A stretch of 8,588 nt of DNA from Treponema sp. (lineage in GTDB: Bacteria > Spirochaetota > Spirochaetia > Treponematales > Breznakiellaceae): contig JAISJS010000031.1 of assembly GCA_031261385.1 (NCBI GenBank), positions 1 through 8,588 of the forward strand, read 5' to 3'. The notes below the pieces were generated by a model that was not told the origin of the DNA, did no database searches, and saw nothing but the letters and a program-made list of their open reading frames with translations. Made by a program: the position numbers and the translations under genes. How positions within the stretch are numbered: position 1 is the stretch's first letter; each line of letters opens with the position of its first letter. Of this stretch, positions 1 through 7,700 are shown piece by piece.

Positions 1-232
1 TGCCGCTGCGGAACAATTTTCCGCTTCCCGTGAGTGGAACAACGGGAATGTGCATACGGTGGTCCTTGCCACAGGGCATCCCGCAAAAGAGGCAGCCTTG
101 ATAAAAGAAGTAACCGGACAGAACATACCCATCCCCGAACACTTAAGGATGCTTCAAAAAAAGACCGATCCCATCGCCGTTATTGAGCCCCAGCTTGATG
201 CCTTTGAGGGGGCTATCGCAAGCTGTTTTTAG
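1..232 (+). CDS. thrC: Threonine synthase, C-terminal end (partial at left edge)
   Basis: The open frame enters from the left edge (first full codon at 2) and ends at TAG 230-232, giving the last 76 or so residues of a longer protein. Threonine synthase converts O-phosphohomoserine to threonine with pyridoxal phosphate in the cytoplasm. The visible part matches the end of that family: a core strand followed by the signature VVLATGHPAKEAALIKEVTG, then the family-typical IPEHLRMLQ segment and a terminal helix ending in DAFEGAI. The GTG at 50 is only an internal valine codon. Catalytic residues, including the PLP lysine, lie outside the window. The next gene follows on the same strand after 33 bases, so the two may be co-transcribed. 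The family call rests on this short but distinctive stretch. Confidence 0.88.
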   Translation, partial: AAAEQFSASREWNNGNVHTVVLATGHPAKEAALIKEVTGQNIPIPEHLRMLQKKTDPIAVIEPQLDAFEGAIASCF

Positions 233-253
233 TATGATATAGTGAGGGGTCTT

Positions 254-258
254 GGAGG
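254..258 (+). promoter_or_regulatory. Ribosome binding site of the MscS-like gene
   Basis: GGAGG lies 7 bases before the ATG at 266. It decides the start: an in-frame GTG at 242 lies upstream of this site and would add eight residues (MRGLGGPV) before the signal peptide. A GTG at 263 is spaced only 4 bases away. Confidence 0.7.
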
Positions 259-265
259 CCCCGTG

Positions 266-1699
266 ATGCACTTCCGAAGATACATTCCAATTATTTTCGC
301 ACTTGTTTTCCCATTGGGGGTTTTTGCCCAGGAAACAGGTGATCAATCATCAACAACAGTATTGATACCGGAGCCGGTTGTTCAGACAGCCGCAGGTGAA
401 AATAATTCAGATGAAAAGGCCCGGGCCGAAACCGATCCCGCCCCTGACGGGAAGCAATCTGATCTTACCCGGGCTGAGTCCGGTTTTATAGACGAAATTG
501 ATGAACGCCAGCTGAACTTTACCATTCGGCTCGGTATTGCCCTGGGGATAGTGGCGCTTCAGGCACTGTTGATATGGCTTGTCTGGCATTTTCTGTTCAA
601 GATGCTTGCCCGCAAGCTTACCGAATACGGCAGCGCCAGAATAAAACCCCTCACCATCAAAAAATTTAAAATTCTCAACACCAGACAGATTCTCAGTGTT
701 CTTCTGTTTCTTTTGCGGATAGCCAAATACCTGCTTACTGTTTTTCAGCTTTTTATTACCCTGCCCATTGTGTTCAGTCTTTTTCCCAATACAAAACACA
801 TTGCCGACATGCTGTTCGGTTATATTCTTACCCCTCTGAAAAACATCCTTATCGGTACCGTTAAATATATTCCCAATCTGATAACGATTATCGTCATCCT
901 GATTGTTACCCATTATGTTATCCGGGCTCTCCGCTTTTTTTCCATACAGATAGCGCGGGAAAAACTGGTTCTGCCGCATTTTTACGCCGACTGGGCTGAA
1001 CCCACGTTTAACATTTTACGGGTGCTCCTTTGGGCTTTTGCCGTAGCGATTATTTATCCGTATCTGCCCGGTTCGGATTCCCGCGCCTTTCAGGGGGTTT
1101 CGGTTTTTGTGGGGATCATTTTTTCACTGGGTTCCAGTTCCGCCATCGGCAATCTTGTCGCAGGACTTGTGATCACGTATATGCGGCCCTTCAAAATCGG
1201 TGACCGGATCAAGGTTAATGACGCCGTCGGTTTTGTGGTCGAAAAAACATTGATGGTAATCCGCATTAAAACCCATAAAAATGAATACGTCACGTTTCCC
1301 AATATGATGATTCTGACTTCCAGCATCACCAATTACAACACCTCCACCGATGAGGATGAGGAAGGGTTGATCCTCTACGCCACCATCACCTTTGGCTACA
1401 ACACCCCGTGGGAAACCGTTCACGAAGTTTTGATCAATGCCGCTTTGGAAACCGACCATGTATTAAAGCGGCCCAAACCTTTTGTTCTCCAGACAAAAAT
1501 GGATGATTTTTATTGCAATTATCAGATCAACCTGTACACCAAAGAGATCGACAATGTCCCGCGTATTTATTCCGAGCTTTACGAAAATATCCAAAATGGT
1601 TTCCACGAGCGCGGCATCGACATGACTGCCGCCCATTACCGTATCAATCTTCCTTCTGACCGGCCTGACGCCGCTTCAAAAAAAGAAAAAACAGGATGA
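266..1699 (+). CDS. MscS-family mechanosensitive ion channel with signal peptide
   Basis: This 477-residue inner-membrane channel probably opens on membrane tension to release solutes during hypo-osmotic shock. Numbered from ATG 266, residues 1-21 form a Sec signal peptide (cleavage likely after VFA), followed by a hydrophilic, acidic linker of about 60 residues. Hydrophobic segments lie near 89-111, 142-173, 203-221, 249-268 and 276-306. The last is the MscS pore helix, rich in Gly, Ala and Ser. It runs directly into the hallmark RPFKIGDRI (about 307-315) of the beta domain and then PNMMILTSSITNYN (345-358), the counterpart of PNG.I..... N in E. coli MscS. The C-terminal alpha/beta domain fills 370-460 and ends in a basic tail. 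It is longer than E. coli MscS (286 residues) because of the leader and two or three extra N-terminal helices. The start is chosen from GGAGG at 254-258 and the resulting signal peptide. Exact subfamily is not determined. Confidence 0.92.
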   Translation: MHFRRYIPIIFALVFPLGVFAQETGDQSSTTVLIPEPVVQTAAGENNSDEKARAETDPAPDGKQSDLTRAESGFIDEIDERQLNFTIRLGIALGIVALQALLIWLVWHFLFKMLARKLTEYGSARIKPLTIKKFKILNTRQILSVLLFLLRIAKYLLTVFQLFITLPIVFSLFPNTKHIADMLFGYILTPLKNILIGTVKYIPNLITIIVILIVTHYVIRALRFFSIQIAREKLVLPHFYADWAEPTFNILRVLLWAFAVAIIYPYLPGSDSRAFQGVSVFVGIIFSLGSSSAIGNLVAGLVITYMRPFKIGDRIKVNDAVGFVVEKTLMVIRIKTHKNEYVTFPNMMILTSSITNYNTSTDEDEEGLILYATITFGYNTPWETVHEVLINAALETDHVLKRPKPFVLQTKMDDFYCNYQINLYTKEIDNVPRIYSELYENIQNGFHERGIDMTAAHYRINLPSDRPDAASKKEKTG

Positions 1700-1782
1700 G
1701 GAAGCTGCGGAAGCTGATTGGCGCCTGTAACGGGTCAAACATGCGCTAAATGGTCTCTACTCCTGCCGTATTTGCGTCCGCA
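1700..1782. other. Convergent intergenic gap
   Basis: These 83 bases separate the two convergent transcription units. GGAAGCTG occurs twice here in direct orientation (from 1700 and from 1709). I see no convincing hairpin followed by a T-run on either strand. The run of A on the + strand at 1677-1692 gives U-rich RNA for the leftward operon, but only a 4-bp stem (CAGG/CCTG) precedes it, so termination may be Rho-dependent. Confidence 0.5.
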
Positions 1783-3057
1783 TCAGCGGGTCCTTCCCAG
1801 CATTTCCCGTTTTCCCATTTTTTTGCCGTCTGCCAGACGGTACGGATTCCGGCGGTGTTTTAAATACGCTTGATAGGCGGCGCTGCTTTCGTAGTAGCCG
1901 TCCAGTCCTTTAAATGATGACGATTCATCGCAGCGGTAGAGTTCCAGCAAAACAGGGAACAGGGGGGATTCAAGCACTTCCTGTGTCCGGGTGAGGGGCA
2001 GCCGGGGCAGGGCGGCGGGGAGCATGTGATTACGCACCAGGTAGCAGATATCGGCAACAAGCGCGCCCTCAAAACCGAGGCGCTCAAGAAAGCGCCGTGC
2101 CTGACGGGCGCCGAGTTCAGCGTGCCCCTCAAAGCGGTGGGCGCCGGAAGATTCTGCATGGGCCTTGCCGAGATCGTGGAGGAGAAGCCCCAGTGAAAGC
2201 CGCGCATCATACGACATTGGGCCTGCGAGCGCCCCGTTATGGGCGGCGGCCTTGCGATAACGGAACGTTTCCAGGGTATGTTTCCAGGCGTTTCCCTCAG
2301 GATGAAATTCCTTGGATTGATCCACCTGATCCAGTTCGGCGAGTTCCGGCCACAGTTCTTCCAGCAGGCCGGCATTTTTAAGAAACTCCAGCCCAAGGCC
2401 GGGATTGGGAGACGCCAAAATTCCCAAAAGAAGCAGACGCTGTCCTTCCGCTCCGGGAATTTGATCTTCATTCAGGCATTGAAGGGAACGGATAATTTCT
2501 TTTAGCAATTTTGGCCGGTATTCTTCTTCATCACAGTACCGCGCAAGGATCAGCGCTGCCTCCATAAAGGCCCGGCTTTTTCCGCCGCCGCTGTTGCAAT
2601 TTTTCCACCAGGGCTCTGTTGTGTGTGTATCAACATGTGTATACCCATGTGTATATACTGTCTTTTTTGCAGTATCAGCATTACCGGTTTTTATTTGCCG
2701 GAGCCAGGGATACACTCCCCAGGGGTCCCGAAAGCGGCCGGTTCTGCCGTCCTGATTAAAATCAAGCAGTTTGAAACAGGGCTGGCGATCGTTGGGACTC
2801 CGGCACAAGGCTGAAACCGGCGGCAGTTCCGGATCGCGGCAGAGGAAATACCAGGCCCATCCTGCCTCATCCGCCGCGCCGTCGGCAATAGCAACGCCGG
2901 GAAAACGCAGGCCTTCAAAGATACGGGCCAGATCGGAAATGTCGGCGTCGGTTACGACGGTAACAAAAGGAAGGCAGTCCCTTCCCAGATAGCGGTCTAT
3001 TGCGCTAAAGCCCAAAAGGTCCGCGGAAAAACCATGGGCAGCAATGGTATTGATCAT
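1783..3057 (-). CDS. HD-domain protein with degenerate CCA-adding-enzyme architecture
   Basis: This 424-residue cytoplasmic protein has the domain order of CCA tRNA nucleotidyltransferases. Numbered from ATG 3057, a head (about 1-120) resembles the polymerase-beta-like fold: DRYLGR (21-26), VVTDADISDL, then FKLLDF and RDPWGVYPWLR (110-120), matching the family's D-P-F-G-G-L-x-D-L-R. The catalytic parts are missing: the GG-x-VRD loop reads GFSAID and the D-x-D pair is replaced by PFVTV. A neck (about 165-250) keeps the family pattern SPNPGLGLEFLKNAGLLEEL. The HD domain is complete, with H260 (WKH), H294-D295, H312, H344 and D377 as likely metal ligands. I infer a metal-dependent phosphohydrolase on a nucleotide or RNA end, not a CCA-adding enzyme. 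It is last in the operon, and its ATG overlaps the sppA stop as TGATG. A GTG one codon upstream (3060) is the alternative start. A three-unit xxTH repeat sits between head and neck. Substrate unknown. Confidence 0.82.
   Translation of the reverse strand: MINTIAAHGFSADLLGFSAIDRYLGRDCLPFVTVVTDADISDLARIFEGLRFPGVAIADGAADEAGWAWYFLCRDPELPPVSALCRSPNDRQPCFKLLDFNQDGRTGRFRDPWGVYPWLRQIKTGNADTAKKTVYTHGYTHVDTHTTEPWWKNCNSGGGKSRAFMEAALILARYCDEEEYRPKLLKEIIRSLQCLNEDQIPGAEGQRLLLLGILASPNPGLGLEFLKNAGLLEELWPELAELDQVDQSKEFHPEGNAWKHTLETFRYRKAAAHNGALAGPMSYDARLSLGLLLHDLGKAHAESSGAHRFEGHAELGARQARRFLERLGFEGALVADICYLVRNHMLPAALPRLPLTRTQEVLESPLFPVLLELYRCDESSSFKGLDGYYESSAAYQAYLKHRRNPYRLADGKKMGKREMLGRTR
2622..2657. repeat. 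12-bp tandem repeat, three units
   Basis: Units start at 2622, 2634 and 2646 on the + strand. The last two share CATGTGTATA exactly; the first is degenerate (TGTGTGTATCAA). In the - strand gene the repeat encodes VYTH, GYTH and VDTH (residues about 134-145), lying in a poorly conserved link between the head and neck of the HD protein. The period is a multiple of three, so copy-number change would keep the frame. Confidence 0.8.
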
Positions 3058-4775
3058 CACTCGCCGGTTAGTTCAAGCGGCAGAATCGGCATGACCTGAC
3101 CGTTATGGGAAATCCGGTAAAGCAGATCCTCCAGCAGCGGTTCGGAGATTAAAAGGCCTGTCACCATTGATGATGCGGCGGAATTTTCCCGGGTCAGAAA
3201 CGGCGCAGTAAAACGTTCCATAAATCTGTCAATAAAGCGGGGCTTGGGATATTCCTCGTACCGCACTTTTTGCTTTTCGGGGATTTCTGCAAGGTTACGG
3301 GCGATACGCAGGGCATCGTCAAGGCCGCCGATGCTGTCGATAAGGCCGACGTCAAGGGCGCCTAATCCCGAATAGACCCGGCCCTGTGCGGCGGCTTCCA
3401 CGGTTTCAATATCCATGTTCCTGCCGGCGGCAACTTTTTTGGTAAAATCGCCGTACAGGTCCAGGATAAACGTCCGGTAACGCGCCTCTTCTTCGGCGCT
3501 TAAATCGCGGCGGGGAAAAATAATCCCAACAGACAGATCAGAATGATCCCCCTTCTTTAAAGCGTCCACGGTAAGGCCGAGCTTTTTATTCAGGCCGTCA
3601 TCGTAAAACCAGTTACCGATAACGCCGATGGACCCGGTCAGGGTAAAAGGCGACGCGGTGATGTGGCTGGCATACATACTTGCCCAATAACCGCCTGAAG
3701 CCGCCACCGGTCCCATCGATACTACTACGGGGATACGCTGTTTCGCGTATTGAATCGCCTCGGCAATATAATCCGCCGCATCGGCGGCCCCGCCTGGAGA
3801 ATTGATACGTATCACTATGGCCTTTATAGAATGCCGTTCCGACACTTCCCGAATAGTCCGGGAAAGGCTTCGGGCAGCCATGCCCCGCTGCAGATCCGTC
3901 TGGCCCGAGGCGGTGATCACCGCTATACGCGGAGCAAAAACAGAGGCGCGGGTGGAATTGTACGCACGGTTCTTGTACCCCATAAGGGCTGTTGACGCTT
4001 CCCCATAAAGTACAAACGATGTTACCCCGGTTCCTGCAAGCGCGTTGACCGCTTCCTCTACGGCCCCGGCGCGTCCGGTGCGATCTACCAGGCCCCGCTC
4101 AAGGGCCGCCTTTGGCGAATAGATGTACTCATTGTTGATAATCGTGTTGAATTCTTCTTCTGTCCAGGAGCGGGCCTTCATCAGCGTATTGCGGGTAACG
4201 GTAAATATATCATCCAGATATGCGCCGTACTGGATTTTGTCGGCGCCGGAAATGGAATTGCGGGTATAGGTTTCTGCGGCGGATTTAAATTCAAGGTACC
4301 GCAGTTCCCGCGCCCCTACGCCAAGTTTTTCCAGGGCATTCCTGGCATAGCCCCGCCCCCAGGCATACCCGAGCAATGCAAGGGTACCCTGTTCATCCAT
4401 TACAATGGTGTCCGCCGCAGAAGCAAGAAAGTAGAGATCCAGATCGGCGCTGCTGATAAAGGCGCATATCTTTTTTCCCGAAGCCTTAAAATTTTCAAGC
4501 GCGGCCCGCAGTTCCCAAACCAGTTCCCGGTCCGCAGAAAATCCGGAAATATTGAGCACCATGCCGCCTATGTTTTTATCCTTACCGGCCCTTTCGATAA
4601 CCCGCAGCGTTTCGAGGAGGGGATACCCTTTGTGGGGGTTAAGGCTATTCTGCAAGCCTGAATTGTTCAGATTCAGTTCCAGGTATCTGGCATTTGAAAA
4701 CACCGGCGCAGAAATTAAGCAGAGGCCCAAGACGCCGATAGCCAGCGGCCTGGCGCCCGAATACTTCATGGTCAT
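3057..4775 (-). CDS. sppA: Signal peptide peptidase SppA, 67K tandem type
   Basis: This 572-residue serine/lysine protease is anchored in the inner membrane and degrades leftover signal peptides and other membrane-associated peptides on the periplasmic side. Residues 9-27 form a hydrophobic leader or anchor. Two ClpP/crotonase-like repeats follow. The N-terminal repeat carries the general-base lysine in LEFKSAAET (K164), matching K209 of E. coli SppA. The C-terminal repeat carries the nucleophile in GPVAASGGYWAS (S360), matching S409. INSPGGAADAA (325-335) supplies the oxyanion-side loop, and TGSIGVIG (380-387) and GLGALDVGLIDSIGG (470-484) are family motifs. The length is slightly below the 618 residues of E. 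coli, mostly from a shorter N-terminus. The ATG at 4775 overlaps the upstream stop as ATGA. AAGGG at 4788-4792 lies 12 bases upstream, a long spacing, so translation probably relies on coupling. A second in-frame ATG at 4769 is possible. The catalytic dyad is intact, so I expect an active enzyme. Confidence 0.95.
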   Translation of the reverse strand: MTMKYSGARPLAIGVLGLCLISAPVFSNARYLELNLNNSGLQNSLNPHKGYPLLETLRVIERAGKDKNIGGMVLNISGFSADRELVWELRAALENFKASGKKICAFISSADLDLYFLASAADTIVMDEQGTLALLGYAWGRGYARNALEKLGVGARELRYLEFKSAAETYTRNSISGADKIQYGAYLDDIFTVTRNTLMKARSWTEEEFNTIINNEYIYSPKAALERGLVDRTGRAGAVEEAVNALAGTGVTSFVLYGEASTALMGYKNRAYNSTRASVFAPRIAVITASGQTDLQRGMAARSLSRTIREVSERHSIKAIVIRINSPGGAADAADYIAEAIQYAKQRIPVVVSMGPVAASGGYWASMYASHITASPFTLTGSIGVIGNWFYDDGLNKKLGLTVDALKKGDHSDLSVGIIFPRRDLSAEEEARYRTFILDLYGDFTKKVAAGRNMDIETVEAAAQGRVYSGLGALDVGLIDSIGGLDDALRIARNLAEIPEKQKVRYEEYPKPRFIDRFMERFTAPFLTRENSAASSMVTGLLISEPLLEDLLYRISHNGQVMPILPLELTGE

Positions 4776-7700
4776 TTTTTCGTTTTTCCCTTGGTCGTTT
4801 TTGTTGATTTTGCGGCAGGCTTTTTACCATCGTCACCGGCTTTCTTTTTTCCGGCGCCTTCGGTACTTTTCTTTGCAGGCTTTTTAGCGCCGGCAGCCTT
4901 GTTGTCCGTTTTCTTTTTCCCGCTGCTGTCTGCTGTTTTTGCGGCAGGCTTTTTGCCCCCCGACAAGGCGTCCAATAAATAGTCGAGCCTGAATTCCGAA
5001 ACGTCCTCCGCTTTGGTAAGGGTATCAACCGTTTCGGCAATGCGGTTCACCCGTTCAATCCAGGACAGGGGCTTTTCCTGTCCAAGCGCTTTATCGCTTT
5101 CCAGGGTAAAGAAATAAGAACTGTAGAACAGCGCCGCTTCAAAGCCTTCCTTGTTGAACCAGGTAACATCCTCAAACAGATTGATTCCAAGGAGCCGCCT
5201 GAAGTCCTCATCCTGATAGTGTTCCTGAATCAGCACAGATGCAAACGTTCCCGCCTTAAAAGGCCCGGTTGTTTTATAAAGATCATTATCTGCGGGAACG
5301 GTTTTGGCGAGCAATGCAAACATCATTTCCACACTGCGCCGTGATTCGTTATCGCTGATCCCCTGGGCGCGGAAAACTTCACGGAGTTTCCGGTCAAGCC
5401 GCCAGTGCCCTGCAGCCAGATACGCCGCGTCCGCCCCGGAAGCCTCTTTACCGATAACAGGCCTTAAGAGGGCAAGCGCGCCGTAACCCAGCGCAAAGGC
5501 GATGATCGCCGGAGTTTGCCGAATCCGGGAAGCAAGATGCACGAGGAATTTTATCTCCGCAGGTTTATCCGCCGGACTTATCAAGTCTGCATAGCCGGCA
5601 ATCTCCAAAAGCCTTCCGATGTAGGATTCGTATTCCTTTGCAATCATTTCAACATCCAGGGTAGAATAGGTGCTGTCCGCTGCAGGCGGAACCCAGGGAT
5701 CGTACTGGCCTTCCGCGCCGCCGATAAAATGCCGCGCCGTTTCGATAAAGATTTTTACCGGCTCATGGAAAGAAGCGATAAGGTTTGCCGCCGAAGTACC
5801 GGAATCCGGTGTAAAGAAACGGTGGATTTTTTCTACCTGTTCGGGCCGCAGAAGTTCCATAAAGCGGTAATACAATTCACCAAGGAAAATATCCTGTATC
5901 GCCGCTTCGGGATCGGGAACTCCCCTGCCGTTAAGATCGTGGTTCAGCCGGGCCCAGCGTCCGTGAATATCCTCCACATCATAAATATCCAGAAACACCT
6001 GCGCCTCGTATCCTTTAAGTGCAACAAAAAGCCCGCGCTCGCTTATCTCTTTGGAAGACCGGATGAACCAAAGATTCGACCGCTGTTCCCGGAACAGCGT
6101 AAAGTAACGGCCGTCACCATGAATAGACAGCGCTTCGCTTAAAGAATCCTGCGTCTGAGTACCGTCATCCTGTGGAATTGCAGGAGAACTCTGATGTATC
6201 CAGCCCGAAGCTTCATAATAGGAATTGTTGTAGAAGACCAGCGTTTTTTCGTCCCAGAGGCGGTTTGAATACGCAAAAACATTTTCGTTCACCGCGCCCC
6301 CGTTTGATAAATCGTAAATACGGAAAGAGGCGCTGCCTGAAAAAAGCGCCCGCCGTTTCATGAGCGGAAAAATCTCCCGCTCGTGACGGTCGATCAGATA
6401 GCCGTCGGGCTTTTCATCTTTATAGGAGCGGCGGTATTCCATGCCGTACTTTTCTTCAAAGCCTTCGATCTGACCGTGGCCGAACATCGGGAGCCCCGGC
6501 ATCGTTACGAGCAGCGTGGCGATACCAAAATATTTGTCGCCCTTGCCGAATTGCGCCACGGCAGTTTCCTCATCGGGGTTGTTCATAAAGTTGACAAAGC
6601 GTTTAAGAATTTCCGGATCGTACTCCAGCGTATTTTTGATCGTAGCGCGGTACTTGGCGTTGTCCTCGTTTTTCAGCATGTGCATAAAAGCCGAGTTGTA
6701 CACCCGGTGCATACCCAATGTACGTACAAAGTATCCTTCCATCATCCAGAACGCTTCGGCAAGCAGCAGGGTATTCGGCGCCTCAACCGCGCAGCGATCA
6801 ACCACCTCGCGCCAGAATTCGTTGGGGATGCGGCGGTTGAATTCCTCGTTGGTAAGGGCGTGTTCGGCGCGGCTTGCGATATCCCCACCGCGTCCCGGTT
6901 CGGGGTACCACAACCGCTGAATGTGTTTTTTCGCCAGGGTCATCGCCGCATCAAAACGGACAATCGGGAACTGCTGACACACCCCGATGATCGTGCGTAT
7001 AACGGCCTCCCGCGCTTCGGGATTGAGAAAGTCGATCTGGGCGGTATCGTTCCACGGCATCGAAGTGCCGTCATTCCCGTGATAGATGTAGCGCACTTCT
7101 CCGGTGCTGTGATCGATGCGTTTAAAAACGACCGCCGCATCGGTACGGGTATAATAGTGATCTTCGATCTGAACGGTGATCCCGTCACGGCCGGAAAGGT
7201 TGCCGCTGGAGTAGGTGTAGCCGGGGAAGGGCGGATAGGAAAGCTGCAGGAAACGGTCGGGATGTTCCATGACCCAGCGGCTGTCGACGCCGGTGTGATT
7301 GGGTACCATGTCGGAACCCAGATGAATCCCCCTGCGGGTACAGCGGTCGCGGAGATTGTTCAACGCGCCCCAGCCGCCGAGCTCCCCTGCAATGTCGTAA
7401 TCGTACAGGCTGTAGGCGGAAGCGGCGGCATCGGGGTTGCCGGTCCACTGCTTGACGGTCTTGGAAGCGTTGCTCCGCTCCCAGAGGCCAATGAGCCAAA
7501 GCCCGGTAAAACCTCTACGGGCAAGCGCATCAAGTTCCTCATCGGGGATCTGGTCAAGCCGGGTAATCTCCCGCTGATATTTTTGGGAAAGCTGAAAAAG
7601 CCACACCAGGGTACTTTTCGCCATCAGCACCGTCCGGGGCATCCAGTCCTGATCGGGACTGAAATTCTCGTATTCATCCATACCGCCGTAGGTAAGGGCT

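Larger units (their letters stand above)
4775..4960 (-). other. Lysine/alanine-rich C-terminal tail of the GH13-type protein
   Basis: Residues 1201-1262 contain 22 lysines and only five acidic residues, with KKPAAK (twice), KKPAKK and GKKK units spaced by G/T/S/D. This resembles the tails of histone H1 and of bacterial H1-like proteins. It should be disordered and strongly positive (about +17). The junction from the folded part (ending LDYLLDALS) is abrupt, which suggests an appended region. Confidence 0.85.

Noticed and set aside
233..238. TATGAT, a possible -10 box just before the MscS gene
   Set aside because: No matching -35 element at the right spacing, and it would leave an implausibly short leader before the start; read-through from thrC is simpler.
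407..979. A 190-codon open frame on the - strand opposite the MscS gene
   Set aside because: Low-complexity translation rich in Gly, Lys and Asn, antisense to clear membrane helices of the channel; a shadow.
2622..2657. Possible CRISPR or phase-variation repeat
   Set aside because: Units are adjacent without spacers, so it is not CRISPR. The 12-bp period keeps frame, so it cannot act as an on/off switch.
4772..4935. Multiple T-runs on the + strand, possible terminators
   Set aside because: They are the complements of AAA/AAG lysine codons of the tail and are not preceded by stable stems.
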